From Thauera sp. GDN1 (GTDB lineage Bacteria; Pseudomonadota; Gammaproteobacteria; Burkholderiales; Rhodocyclaceae), in assembly GCF_029223545.1 (NCBI RefSeq), contig NZ_CP097870.1:2294001-2358000 (forward strand): a stretch of 64,000 bases of DNA. Reading direction: 5' to 3'. Below the pieces are notes generated by a model. The model had not been told where the DNA came from. It did no database searches and saw nothing but the letters and a program-made list of their open reading frames with translations. The position numbers and the translations under genes were made by a program. This document shows positions 48,593-57,647 of this stretch, piece by piece; within the stretch, counting starts at the first letter, position 1, and each line of letters starts with the position of its first letter.

Positions 48593-49204
48593 ATGGAAAC
48601 GAGTACTACAACGCTGTCCGCGCCGCCCACCCAGGCGCATGTCCACGAGGGTCCCCGCCTCGCCGGCGACCTCGCGATCTGGTTCTTCATCCTCGCCGAG
48701 CTGCTCGCCTTCGGGGTGTTCTTCGCCGCCTACGCCTTCACCCGCGCGAACAACATCGAGCTGTTCAACGCCGAGCAGGCGGCGCTGAATCGCAACGCCG
48801 GCGCGCTCAACACCGTGCTGCTGCTCACCGCGAGCTACTTCGTCGTGCGCGCGGTACAGGCCGCCGAGCGCGAGGCCGCGCGCCAGTGCGCCAACTGGCT
48901 GCTGGGCGCCATCCTCACCGGCTTCGGCTTCATCGTGGTCAAGATCGGCGAGTACGCGGCGGCCTTCGCGCACAACATCAGCCTGTCGAGCAGCCCGTTT
49001 CACATGTTCTACCTGTCGCTGACCTTCTTCCACTTCATGCACGTGATCCTGGGCCTGGTGATCCTGATCGCGATGTGGAACGGCGCGCGCCAGGGCCGCT
49101 ACCGACCCGGCGACATGAACGGCCTCGAGACCGGTGCCGCCTACTGGCACATGGTCGATCTGGTGTGGCTGATCCTGTTCCCGCTGGTCTATGTCATTCA
49201 CTGA
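48593..49204 (+). CDS. norE: NorE-like cytochrome c oxidase subunit III family protein
   Basis: 203 residues from ATG 48593; an in-frame ATG 18 bases upstream is possible. Five membrane segments of the COX3 family (AIWFFILAELLAFGVFFAAY; HMFYLSLTFFHFMHVILGL; YWHMVDLVWLILFPLVYVIH). NorE is an accessory protein that stimulates NO reductase activity. norF and norQ follow closely. Confidence 0.9.
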   Translation: METSTTTLSAPPTQAHVHEGPRLAGDLAIWFFILAELLAFGVFFAAYAFTRANNIELFNAEQAALNRNAGALNTVLLLTASYFVVRAVQAAEREAARQCANWLLGAILTGFGFIVVKIGEYAAAFAHNISLSSSPFHMFYLSLTFFHFMHVILGLVILIAMWNGARQGRYRPGDMNGLETGAAYWHMVDLVWLILFPLVYVIH

Positions 49205-49214
49205 GGAGTCGGCC

Positions 49215-49496
49215 ATGACGAAAAGCATGCACGGCACGCCCAGAAGCTCGACCATCCTGTGGGTGACGCTGCTCCTGGCCACCCTGCTGACCTGGAGCAT
49301 GGGCGCCCTGGGCGAGACCGGGCGCTGGGGCGTGGCCGCACTCGCCGTCATTTCCTTCTGGAAGGGCGCGGTGATCATTCTCGATTTCATGGCGCTGCGC
49401 AATGCGCCGCTGCTGTGGCGCGCCATCACGATGGGCTGGATGATCGTCGTCTGGGCCGTCATCGCCATCGCCTACATCAAGGGACTCGCACAATGA
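49215..49496 (+). CDS. norF: NorF-like small membrane protein (COX4 family)
   Basis: 93 residues with GAGGAG before the ATG. Three membrane helices, with the cytochrome oxidase subunit IV pattern (ISFWKGAVIILDFMALRNAP; WMIVVWAVIAIAYIKG). Its partner is NorE, 10 bases upstream. Its stop overlaps the norQ start by 3 bases. Confidence 0.85.
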   Translation: MTKSMHGTPRSSTILWVTLLLATLLTWSMGALGETGRWGVAALAVISFWKGAVIILDFMALRNAPLLWRAITMGWMIVVWAVIAIAYIKGLAQ

Positions 49497-50293
49497 AGCC
49501 GGACACGCCCAACCTCGACATCCCCTTCTACCAGCCCGCCGGCGACGAGGTCGCGGTCTTCGAGCACGCCTGGAAGAACCGCCTGCCGCTGCTGATCAAG
49601 GGTCCGACCGGTTGCGGCAAGACCCGCTTCGTCGCCCACATGGCGGCCCGCCTCGGCCTGCCGCTGTACACCGTGGCCTGCCACGACGATCTCACCGCCG
49701 CCGACCTCGTCGGCCGCCACCTGATCGGCGACGGCAAGACGGTATGGTGCGACGGCCCGCTGACCCGCGCGGTGCGCGAAGGCGGCATCTGCTACCTCGA
49801 CGAGGTGGTCGAGGCGCGCAAGGACACCACCGTGGTGCTGCACCCGCTCGCCGACGACCGCCGCATCCTGCCGATCGATCGCACCGGCGAACTGCTCGCG
49901 GCGCCGCCCAGCTTCATGCTGGTCGTGTCCTACAACCCCGGCTACCAGAACCTGCTCAAGGGCATGAAGCCGTCGACGCGACAGCGCTTCGTCAGCGTGC
50001 GCTTCGACTTCCCGCGCGCCGAGCAGGAGGAAGCGGTGCTGATCGGCGAGACCGCCTGCCAGCCCGACCTGGCCAGGCGCCTGGTGGCGATCGCCGGTGC
50101 GCTGCGCTCGCTGAAGGACCGCGATCTGGAAGAATCGGCGAGCACCCGCCTGCTCGTCTACGCGGCGCTGCTGATCAAGGACGGCATGGACCCGGTCGCG
50201 GCCTGCCGCGTCGGCATCGTCGAGAGCCTGACCGACGACGCCGAGGTGGCCGAAGGCCTGATGGAAGTCGTCGCCGCCACCTTCGGCCGCTGA
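49493..50293 (+). CDS. norQ: NorQ AAA ATPase (NO reductase activation)
   Basis: 266 residues, MoxR/CbbQ-type AAA+. Walker A LIKGPTGCGKTRF, Walker B GGICYLDEVVEA, sensor VVSYNPGYQ, and the CbbQ C-terminal domain. With NorD it inserts or activates the non-heme FeB of NorB. It overlaps norF, and two membrane-protein genes separate it from norD. Confidence 0.95.
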   Translation: MKPDTPNLDIPFYQPAGDEVAVFEHAWKNRLPLLIKGPTGCGKTRFVAHMAARLGLPLYTVACHDDLTAADLVGRHLIGDGKTVWCDGPLTRAVREGGICYLDEVVEARKDTTVVLHPLADDRRILPIDRTGELLAAPPSFMLVVSYNPGYQNLLKGMKPSTRQRFVSVRFDFPRAEQEEAVLIGETACQPDLARRLVAIAGALRSLKDRDLEESASTRLLVYAALLIKDGMDPVAACRVGIVESLTDDAEVAEGLMEVVAATFGR

Positions 50294-50314
50294 CGCCCTC
50301 GCCGGAGCGCCCGC

Positions 50315-50722
50315 ATGAGCATCGATCGTCCCGACCCCCTCAAGCACGTCATGCCCGGCCCGCGCCTGGCGGTCGTTGCCGAGGCGCTGTTCCTGATCAA
50401 CCTGATGCTGCTGCCGGGCCTGGCCTTTCTCGCCTTGATGGTGGTGTGGGCGATGAACCGCGACCACCCCGACCCGCTGGTGCGCAACCACCTGCGCCAG
50501 ACCGGCTGGACCTGCATCTGGGGCGGCCTGCTGCTGGTGGTCATCAGCGTCGCCATCTTCCTGCTCGGCGGCTTCGACAACCCGTGGACCTGGGTGATCG
50601 GCGTGCTGTACTTCACCTTCGTGCATTCGAGTCTGATCCTGCTCGGCGTGATGGGCCTGTCGCGGGCCATCAACGGCCGCAACTGGCGCTTCCCCGTCTT
50701 CGGCCCGCGCGAGCGCGACTAG
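50315..50722 (+). CDS. Conserved membrane protein in nor cluster (135 aa)
   Basis: 135 residues with three predicted membrane helices (AVVAEALFLINLMLLPGLAF; WGGLLLVVISVAIFLLGG; WVIGVLYFTFVHSSLILLGV). I do not recognise the family. Its place between norQ and the polyferredoxin gene, with short gaps on both sides, suggests it acts with them, perhaps as a membrane partner of the ferredoxin. No cysteine ligands other than one (WTCIW). Confidence 0.75.
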   Translation: MSIDRPDPLKHVMPGPRLAVVAEALFLINLMLLPGLAFLALMVVWAMNRDHPDPLVRNHLRQTGWTCIWGGLLLVVISVAIFLLGGFDNPWTWVIGVLYFTFVHSSLILLGVMGLSRAINGRNWRFPVFGPRERD

Positions 50723-50736
50723 GCGGCGACCGCATC

Positions 50737-51768
50737 ATGGCCCGCTCGCCCGCCGCCCCCTCCCTCCCCGCCACCCGCCGCGTGATTCCGATCGCGCCGG
50801 TCGGTGCCGGCGTCTCCTCCGCACGGCCACAGCGTACCCAGCGCCTGCGCACCGCGATGCAGGTCGGCTTCTTCGTGCTCTTCATCCTGGCGCCGGTCTT
50901 CGACCTCTTCCGCTACGACCTGAATGCCGACCATGCCTGGCTGCTCGGCATGGAATGGCGGCTCGGCCTCGATCCCTTCCTCGCCGGCGAGGCCAGCGCG
51001 CTGGAGGCGGCAGGCAACATCATCGTCAACCTGTTCGTTCCGCTGCTCGCCGTCGCCGCGCTGGTCATCGGCGTGGCCTGGCGCTGGGGCCGGCTGTATT
51101 GCGGCTGGCTGTGCCCGCACTTCTCGGTGGTGGAAACCATCAACCGCCTGATGGCGCGTGCCTCGGGCAAGCCCTCGGTGTGGGAACACCATCGCCTGCC
51201 GGCGTGGAAGCCCGACGGCACCCCGGCCAGGGTGGACGCGCGCTGGTGGGGCGTCGTGGTACCGGCCGCGGTCGCCTTCGCCTTCCTGTGGGCGGTGGTC
51301 CTGCTGACCTATCTGCTGCCACCGGCCGAGGTCTACGGGAACCTCTTCCGCGGGGAACTCACCCGCAACCAGTTCATCTTCATCACCGCCGCGACGGTGG
51401 TGCTGAGCCTCGAATTCCTGTTCGCCCGCCATCTGTTCTGCCGCTTCGTGTGCGCGGTCGGCCTGTTCCAGAGCCTGGCGTGGATGGGCAACAAGGATGC
51501 GATGGTGGTGGGCTTCAAGCGCGAGCGCGCCACCGACTGCGCCAGCTGCCTGCCCGACCGCCAGTCGGCCTGCGATGCGGTGTGCCCGATGCGGCTGCGT
51601 CCGCGCAACATCAAGCGCCACATGTTCACCTGCACCCAGTGCCGCCAATGCGTCGATGCCTGCGCGCAAACGCAGGCCGACAACCCCGACGGCCCGCTGC
51701 TGAGCTGGGTCGCCGACGAGGCCGCACGCCAGAACGAAGCGGGCTTCCGCGCGCTGAAGGATCACTAG
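50737..51768 (+). CDS. Polyferredoxin-like 4Fe-4S membrane protein (CcoG/NapH/NosR-like)
   Basis: 343 residues. An N-terminal membrane helix (FFVLFILAPVFDLF), further helices, and the CGWLCPHFSVVE and CRFVCAVG motifs typical of NapH/CcoG/NosR membrane ferredoxins. Two 4Fe-4S sets follow: CASC-x7-CDAVCP and CTQCRQCVDAC. It is shorter than CcoG and lacks its C-terminal FixG Ig-like domain. In the nor operon it could feed electrons to a maturation step or reduce metal for NorB; that is inference. Followed immediately by norD. Confidence 0.85.
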   Translation: MARSPAAPSLPATRRVIPIAPVGAGVSSARPQRTQRLRTAMQVGFFVLFILAPVFDLFRYDLNADHAWLLGMEWRLGLDPFLAGEASALEAAGNIIVNLFVPLLAVAALVIGVAWRWGRLYCGWLCPHFSVVETINRLMARASGKPSVWEHHRLPAWKPDGTPARVDARWWGVVVPAAVAFAFLWAVVLLTYLLPPAEVYGNLFRGELTRNQFIFITAATVVLSLEFLFARHLFCRFVCAVGLFQSLAWMGNKDAMVVGFKRERATDCASCLPDRQSACDAVCPMRLRPRNIKRHMFTCTQCRQCVDACAQTQADNPDGPLLSWVADEAARQNEAGFRALKDH

Positions 51769-51772
51769 GACC

Positions 51773-53698
51773 ATGGAAGAAACCGTAGGCCTGCTCTGGC
51801 ACCGCCTGATCACCCGCGCCGCCGGCGGGCATTTTCCCAAGGCGGCGGTCAAGTTGAAGGAGATCGAGAAGGTCGCCGGCGTGTTCTTCCGGGCGCTGGG
51901 CGGCGATCCCGGCCTGCGCGTCGCGGCCGCCACGGCCGACGCCCACGGTGCCCGCCGCAGCCTGCTGCAGCGCATCGCCGGCGCCGACGAGCGCATCGCC
52001 CGCGGCCGCATGGACATCGCCACGCTGCGCCTGCCGCCCGCGATCGACGCCCTGCCCGAGCGCGGCCTCAACCGCGACCTCTACCTGTGGCTCGCCGCAC
52101 TCGCCGCCGGCCACGCCCCCGGCGACGCCGAGGCCGACGCGGCTGCCGATGCCGCGCTCGCGCCCCTGCCCGGCAGCGGCGTCGACGATGCCGCCACCGC
52201 GGAACTGCGGGCGAACCAGCGTGCCACGCTGCGCGCCCTGCAGCGCTGGCCCGGCATCGAGACACGCTACCGCCGCCTGGTTGACGCGGTGATCGCGCAA
52301 CGCCCCAAGCTCGACAAGCTGCCGCCCGCCGAAGCTGAACGCGAACGCCTGCTGCGCCAGGCCCTGCATGCCCCGGGCAGCGTCGCCGCCCTCCCCGTCC
52401 TGCCGCCCAAGGCCAGGGCGACCCAGCCGGTATTGCTGTGGCTCAGCGACTTCCGCGGCGCCCGCCAGGGCGGGCTCACCGGCGCGGCCAACGCCGGCGC
52501 GGCCGGCGAGGCCGGCAACAGCAAGCCCGGTCGCGACAGCAGCGAGCAGGCCCACCGCGTCGAGCGCCACGACGACGCGCCCGAAAAGCACGGCATGATC
52601 ATCCCCTTCCGCGCCGAGAGCCTGCTGTCGGTCGCGGAGTTCATCAAGGTCAAGCGCAGCACCGACGACGATCCCGACGACAACGCCGCCGATGCCGCGG
52701 CCAACCTCGAACAGCTCGCCATCACCCGCGACGGCGAGCGGGTAGCCTCCAAGGTGCGCTTCGACCTCGACCTGCCCTCGGCGGCCGAGGACGACGTCGT
52801 GCTCGGCGAGGGCATCCCGCTGCCGGAATGGGACTACCGCAAGGGCCTGCTGCGCGAGGACCACGTGCGCCTGCTCGAGCTCACGCCTGCCGCGCACGAT
52901 CCGCGCGCCGCGCCCTGCCCGCTGCCCGAGCACCTGCGCCGCACGGCCCGCCGGCTGCACCGCCAGTTCGCCGCGCTCACCCCGGGGCGGCGCTGGCTCA
53001 AGGCCCAGACCGACGGCAGCGAGCTCGACATCGATGCGGTGGTGCGTGCTGCGACCGACCGCGCCATCGGCCACCACCCCTCCGACCAGCTCTACCTGTC
53101 GCTGGAGAAGCGCGAACGCGACCTCGCCTGCCTGGCGCTCGCCGACCTGTCGCTGTCCACCGACACCTGGATCTCCTCCGAGGCCCGCGTCATCGACGTC
53201 ATCCGCGACTCGCTGCTGCTGTTCGGCGAGGCCCTGCTCGCCACCGGCGACCGCTTCGCGCTGTGCGGCTTCTCCTCGGTCAAGCGCAGCAACGTGCGCT
53301 TTCACCGCCTGAAGGACTTCGACCAGCGTTTCGACGACCGCGCGCGCGGACGCATCATGGCGATCAAGCCCGGCTACTACACCCGGCTCGGCGCGGCCAT
53401 CCGCCACGCCACCCACGCCCTGGAGAAGGAATCGGCGGCGCGCCGCATCCTGCTGATCCTGTCCGACGGCAAGCCCAACGACCTCGACCTCTATGACGGC
53501 CGCTACGGCATCGAGGACACCCGGGTGGCAGTGGTCGAGGCGCGCAATCGCGGTGTGGTGCCGTTCTGCGTCACCATCGACCGCGAAGGTGCCAGTTACC
53601 TGCCCCACCTGTTCGGCCCGGCGGGCTTCGCGGTGATCCGCCAGCCCGACGAACTGCCGGCCCGACTACCGATGTTCTATGCCCAGCTCACGCGTTGA
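51773..53698 (+). CDS. norD: NorD, von Willebrand A-domain NO reductase activation protein
   Basis: 641 residues. The C-terminal vWA domain has the MIDAS D-x-S-x-S in LALADLSLSTDTW, and SDGKPNDLDLYDGRYGIEDT nearby. The N-terminal part is helical and alanine-rich. NorD partners NorQ as CbbO partners CbbQ. Begins 4 bases after the polyferredoxin stop; the regulator gene follows. Confidence 0.94.
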   Translation: MEETVGLLWHRLITRAAGGHFPKAAVKLKEIEKVAGVFFRALGGDPGLRVAAATADAHGARRSLLQRIAGADERIARGRMDIATLRLPPAIDALPERGLNRDLYLWLAALAAGHAPGDAEADAAADAALAPLPGSGVDDAATAELRANQRATLRALQRWPGIETRYRRLVDAVIAQRPKLDKLPPAEAERERLLRQALHAPGSVAALPVLPPKARATQPVLLWLSDFRGARQGGLTGAANAGAAGEAGNSKPGRDSSEQAHRVERHDDAPEKHGMIIPFRAESLLSVAEFIKVKRSTDDDPDDNAADAAANLEQLAITRDGERVASKVRFDLDLPSAAEDDVVLGEGIPLPEWDYRKGLLREDHVRLLELTPAAHDPRAAPCPLPEHLRRTARRLHRQFAALTPGRRWLKAQTDGSELDIDAVVRAATDRAIGHHPSDQLYLSLEKRERDLACLALADLSLSTDTWISSEARVIDVIRDSLLLFGEALLATGDRFALCGFSSVKRSNVRFHRLKDFDQRFDDRARGRIMAIKPGYYTRLGAAIRHATHALEKESAARRILLILSDGKPNDLDLYDGRYGIEDTRVAVVEARNRGVVPFCVTIDREGASYLPHLFGPAGFAVIRQPDELPARLPMFYAQLTR

Positions 53699-53702
53699 CG
53701 CC

Positions 53703-54461
53703 ATGAACCACTGCGACACTGTGTGCCGCGAGGCGCTGCAGGGCGCCACGCCCGCCGACCTGCCCATGACGGAAGTCGAGCGCCTGTGCCGCCTGCTCGG
53801 CCAGGCCTCGCTGTTCAACGGGCTCGCCTGTGCCGACATCGCGCGTTTCGCGCGTGGGGTGCGCGAGGTGAAGGTCGCCAAGGGCGACATCCTGTTCCAC
53901 CGCGGCGACCCCTGCACCGGTTTCCACCTGATCCTCAGCGGCCAGATCAAGCTCGCCTTCACCTCCGCCGACGGCAACGAGAAGGTGGTGGACATCCTGC
54001 ATCCGGGCAAGAGCTTCGGCGAGGCGGTGATGTTCATGGACAAGCCCTACGTGGTGATGGCGCAGGCGCTGAGCGACGCCACCCTGCTGTACATCGGCAA
54101 GCAGGTGTTCTTCGAGGAGATGGCGGGCGATCCGACCTTCTGTCGCAAGATCATCGCCGGACTGGCACAGCGCCTGCACCACCTGATGGCGGACGTCGAG
54201 AGCTACTCGCTGCGCTCCGGGCGGGAACGCGTGATCGGCTACCTGCTGCGCGAGGAGGAGCGCGAAGGCGAAGGCGTGGCCGAAGGCCAGGTCTCGATCC
54301 GCCTGCCCACCAGCAAAGGCACGATCGCCTCGCGGCTCAACCTCACCCAGGAACACTTCTCGCGCATCCTGCACGAGCTCACCAATGCCCGCCTGATCCA
54401 GGTCGAGGGCAGGACCATCCACATCCCCGACATCGGCCGCCTGCGCAAGAGCCTGGGCTGA
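53703..54461 (+). CDS. Crp/Fnr-family regulator of the DNR/NnrR type
   Basis: 252 residues from ATG 53703, 4 bases after norD; an internal ATG (MTEVERLC, residue 22) is possible. cNMP-type beta-barrel (HRGDPCTGFHLILSGQIKLAF), dimerisation helix and HTH with recognition motif SRLNLTQEHFSRILHEL. The E-x2-S-R positions equal those of FNR and predict TTGAT-like half-sites, which occur in front of norC and the nir genes. It lacks the FNR four-cysteine pattern, so it is likely an NO-sensing (heme) DNR-type activator. Confidence 0.88.
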   Translation: MNHCDTVCREALQGATPADLPMTEVERLCRLLGQASLFNGLACADIARFARGVREVKVAKGDILFHRGDPCTGFHLILSGQIKLAFTSADGNEKVVDILHPGKSFGEAVMFMDKPYVVMAQALSDATLLYIGKQVFFEEMAGDPTFCRKIIAGLAQRLHHLMADVESYSLRSGRERVIGYLLREEEREGEGVAEGQVSIRLPTSKGTIASRLNLTQEHFSRILHELTNARLIQVEGRTIHIPDIGRLRKSLG

Positions 54462-54487
54462 CCCCCTGCCTCAACATTGAGCAGTCT

Positions 54488-54518
54488 CCGCCAGCCCATG
54501 GCCAACATGGGCTGGCGG
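54488..54518 (+). terminator. Perfect 13-bp hairpin after the regulator gene
   Basis: Stem CCGCCAGCCCATG/CATGGGCTGGCGG with a 5-base loop, 27 bases past the stop. No T run follows, so it may be a transcript-stabilising or Rho-linked structure rather than a classic terminator. A perfect DnaA-box sequence TTATCCACA is at 54522-54530, and another hairpin (GTCCCCA/TGGGGAC) near 54549-54567. Confidence 0.5.
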
Positions 54519-54678
54519 CACTTATCCACAAGCCGGCACACAGGCCTGTCCCCACCGGCTGGGGACAACCCGCCGATGCCGAGGCTCCCTGTGCCGGGCC
54601 GGCCGCCCGCCCCGGGTCCTCAGGCCATGTGCGCAGCGGGTCCGGCTGGCGCGAGCGACCGGCCGCGCCCCGCCATTG

Positions 54679-54702
54679 AAAAAGGGGCCGGAAGGCCCCT
54701 TT
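54679..54702 (-). terminator. Intrinsic terminator of nnrS
   Basis: A stem AAAGGGGCC/GGCCCCTTT with a 4-base loop; on the minus strand it is followed by a T run, 38 bases past the nnrS stop. Confidence 0.82.
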
Positions 54703-54739
54703 CGCGTTTTCTGCCCGGCGCGCATTGCGCGCCGCGGTT

Positions 54740-55927
54740 TCAGCCCTCCTTGCCGTCGACCCGTGCCCGCCACAGGAAGGGCGCGTAGCGCCACAGATAG
54801 AGCAGGAAGGCGACGGACCACAGCGTGGCCGCGGCATGCACGCCGCCGAGCTGCGCCACGGGGAGGAAGCCCACCGTCAGCACCCGCAGCAGGGCGGCGA
54901 TCAGCACCAGCGCGTAGGCTGCGGTCTCGATGCCGCCGGCGACCAGCATGCGGCCGGTGTGACCGAGCGCGGTGCGGGTGATCATGCCGATGATCAGGCC
55001 GCCGGTGGCGCCGATCGCCAGCGCGTGGATGCCCGCCGAACGCGGCAGCACGCCGAACTGGGTCAGCGCGATCAGCGCCAGCCCGAGCGGAATCCACAGA
55101 TAGGCCAGATGCAGCACCCACAGGATGGGCTGGCCGCGCGTCGCCCACGGGTTCCAGCCGCCCACGCGCGCGGCCTGCAGCGCGGCGGCGAGCAGCGACA
55201 CTGCGCCCGCCCACGCCCCGGCACCGAGCGCCCACAGCAGCAGCGCGATGCCGGTGGCGATCGCCGCCGCCCAGTCCACCTTCACGTTGCGCCACTGCTT
55301 GACGCCGCGCACCGCGTTGAAGGTGAACATCGGGATCACCCGGCCGCCGACGATGGTCTCCAGCAGCACGACCAGGCCGAGGGCCAGATGCATCGCGGTC
55401 AGCGGATCGGCCTCGATCACGCCGAGCGCAGCGAGGTGGAAGAACAGGTTGGCGAGCGCGAGCATGGCGGGCAGCGCGCCGACGAAGTAGTTGCGCTTGC
55501 TCTTGGCCTTGATCAGCACCGTGAGCAGCATCCCCGCCGCCACCGGCAGGAAGGCCAGGTCCACGATCGCCACCCAGGCGCCGCTGCCGAAGGCCATCGC
55601 CAGCCGGCCGGCAAGCCACACCGCGGCGAGCACCATCAGCGGCTTGCCCGTGGGCGTGTCGAGCCCGGTCCAGTTGCGCCCGGCGGTGAACAGGAAGCCG
55701 ATGATCACCGCGACCGCGAAGCCGAAGATCATCTCGTGCGCATGCCACCAGATGCCCGGCATGGGCAGTTCGATCGCGCCGGAGTAGGCGACCGCCCACA
55801 CCGGCACAGCGATCGCCGCGAACAGCGCGGCGAGCAGGTAGAAGGGCCGGAAGGCGAGCGCCCACAGCGAGAAGGTCTCGGGCGGGATGCGTTTGGTGGT
55901 CGGTTCGTCGAGGCGGATCAGCGCCAT
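54740..55927 (-). CDS. nnrS: NnrS family membrane protein
   Basis: 395 residues with about 12 membrane helices. NnrS hallmarks: FRPFYLLAALFAAIAVPVW, WWHAHEMIFGFAVAVIIGFL, GRVIPMFTFNAVRGV and GMITRTALGHTGR, with histidines that bind heme and copper. It contributes to NO stress tolerance. It lies 76 bases downstream of nirN on the same strand and may end the nir transcript. Confidence 0.95.
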   Translation of the reverse strand: MALIRLDEPTTKRIPPETFSLWALAFRPFYLLAALFAAIAVPVWAVAYSGAIELPMPGIWWHAHEMIFGFAVAVIIGFLFTAGRNWTGLDTPTGKPLMVLAAVWLAGRLAMAFGSGAWVAIVDLAFLPVAAGMLLTVLIKAKSKRNYFVGALPAMLALANLFFHLAALGVIEADPLTAMHLALGLVVLLETIVGGRVIPMFTFNAVRGVKQWRNVKVDWAAAIATGIALLLWALGAGAWAGAVSLLAAALQAARVGGWNPWATRGQPILWVLHLAYLWIPLGLALIALTQFGVLPRSAGIHALAIGATGGLIIGMITRTALGHTGRMLVAGGIETAAYALVLIAALLRVLTVGFLPVAQLGGVHAAATLWSVAFLLYLWRYAPFLWRARVDGKEG

Positions 55928-56003
55928 GTTCCTATCTCTTTCGTTCTGAAGGGGTTGATGAAGGGGTCACGCTCGCGGCCGAAGCGGTTCCGGCCGCCGG
56001 GGT

Positions 56004-57647
56004 TCAGTGGCTGGTGCCTTCCTCGCGCGTGATCTTGTTCCAGACGTTGTACTTGCCCACCGGCTTGCGCATCGGCAGGCGCTTCACTTCCTCGAGGGTC
56101 TGCGCGTCATAGACGATCACCGCGCCCTCGTCCTCCCACAGGCTGGCGAGCGCATAGCGGCCGTCGCGGGTGAACTCGATGTGGGCGAGCGTCTTGCCCG
56201 GCTCGCCGATGATCTCCTTGACCACCTCGAGCGTGTGCTTGTCGATGACCTGCAGGATGTGCTTCGCCTCCGGGCTCATCATCGAATCGACGAAGGCGAA
56301 ACGGCTGTTGCTGTGGCTGCGCAGGAAGAAGCCGGGGCCGCGGGTGGGGATGCGCCTGACGACTTCCCAGGTCTTCATGTCGATGACCGTGACCTCGCCC
56401 GCCTTCAGGTTGGTGCTCGCCATCACCGTGCGCGGCGCGGCATCCGGCCCGGCGGCGGGGTCCTTCCACTCCCAGGTGATGCCGGAACCCAGGTGCGGCA
56501 TGCCGTCGAGCGGCAGGTTGGCGATCTTCTTGCGCACGTCCAGGTTGACCACCTGGCCGACGCCGTCGCGCGAGGCGCCCATCAGCTCCGAGTAGTCCTG
56601 GGTGAAGAAGAAGTCGTCGAGCACCTCGGCGAGGATGGTGCGGCGCGGGTTCAGGTAGCCGGGGATGAAGCTCCCCTCGCGCTGGGTGTAGTCGTGGATG
56701 TAGCTGATCGGGATGTCCTCGACCGCCTTGGTGTAGCTGATCTCCCACACCTCGCCGACGTCCTTGAGTGCGGCGATGAAGGACTGGCGCGGGGTGGCAT
56801 CGTACACCGCGGAGACGCGCGAGCTCCGCTTGCCGTCGCGATCGGAGGCCGGGATGGTCTTGACCAGGTTGAGGTCGCCGTCGAGCAGCACCAGGGTGTT
56901 GGGCAGGTAGTTGGCCACCGCGACGTGGGTGCCGTCCGGCGAGGCGGCGACGTTGCGGGTGTTGATCCCGGCGCGCACCTCGGCGACCACCTTCAGGTTC
57001 CACATGTCGAACTTGGTGATCCAGCCGTCGCGCGAGGCGAAGAACACGTAGCGCCCGTTGGCCGCGAACTTGGGTCCGCCATGCAGCGCGAAGCGCGACT
57101 GGAAGCGATGGATCGGCTCGAGCTTGTCGCCGTCGAGCACGCTGACGTGATGATCGCCCGCCTCCACCACCAGGAACAGGTTGAGCGGGTCGGCGTCGAA
57201 CACCGGCTTGTCGGACAGGGTGGCCGGGTCGACATGGACGATGCGCGAGGCGCGGATGTCGTCGTCGGTCCACCGCGGCTCGGGCACCACCGGGGTGTAG
57301 ATCCAGTCGGTGAGCGCGGCGATCTCGTCCTTGCTCAGCTGTGCGGCGAAGCCGGCCATCTGCGTGGCGGGCCGGCCTTGCGCGATCACCTTGACGGCCT
57401 CGGTCTTGCGCAGGCGGCCGAGGTTGTCGGGCAGCAGCGCCGGCCCCATCGCACCGAGACGGTTGGGGGCATGGCAGGCCGCACAGTGCTGCGCATAGAG
57501 CGCGGCCACGTCGATCCCGGCCGCTACGGCAGCCTCGGCCGCTGCAGCCTGGGGCGCGGCCTTGCCCGGCGACGCAACGGCAGGCAAGGCCGCCACGCCA
57601 CCCGCGAGCACGAACAGGCAGGCCAGGGTCGAGGCGCGGAATTTCAT
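56004..57647 (-). CDS. nirN: NirN, cytochrome c/heme d1 protein (dihydro-heme d1 dehydrogenase)
   Basis: 547 residues from ATG 57647, overlapping the nirJ stop (ATGA). Signal peptide, then a heme c domain with C55-A-A-C58-H59 and an eight-bladed propeller of the d1-heme domain (DPLNLFLVVEAGDHHVSVLDG; FALHGGPKFAANGRYVFFAS). NirN introduces the last double bond of heme d1 before transfer to NirS. Distinguished from NirS by the NirN-type propeller start and by its place in the biosynthesis cluster; confusion with a NirS paralogue is possible but less likely. Confidence 0.88.
   Translation of the reverse strand: MKFRASTLACLFVLAGGVAALPAVASPGKAAPQAAAAEAAVAAGIDVAALYAQHCAACHAPNRLGAMGPALLPDNLGRLRKTEAVKVIAQGRPATQMAGFAAQLSKDEIAALTDWIYTPVVPEPRWTDDDIRASRIVHVDPATLSDKPVFDADPLNLFLVVEAGDHHVSVLDGDKLEPIHRFQSRFALHGGPKFAANGRYVFFASRDGWITKFDMWNLKVVAEVRAGINTRNVAASPDGTHVAVANYLPNTLVLLDGDLNLVKTIPASDRDGKRSSRVSAVYDATPRQSFIAALKDVGEVWEISYTKAVEDIPISYIHDYTQREGSFIPGYLNPRRTILAEVLDDFFFTQDYSELMGASRDGVGQVVNLDVRKKIANLPLDGMPHLGSGITWEWKDPAAGPDAAPRTVMASTNLKAGEVTVIDMKTWEVVRRIPTRGPGFFLRSHSNSRFAFVDSMMSPEAKHILQVIDKHTLEVVKEIIGEPGKTLAHIEFTRDGRYALASLWEDEGAVIVYDAQTLEEVKRLPMRKPVGKYNVWNKITREEGTSH

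Noticed and set aside
54522..54530. A replication origin, suggested by TTATCCACA
   Set aside because: Only one perfect DnaA box, no AT-rich unwinding region and no dnaA/dnaN or parAB genes nearby.
55940..55990. An FNR-type box upstream of nnrS (GTGACCCCTTCATCAA)
   Set aside because: The two half-sites are 6 rather than 4 bases apart, outside the normal spacing.
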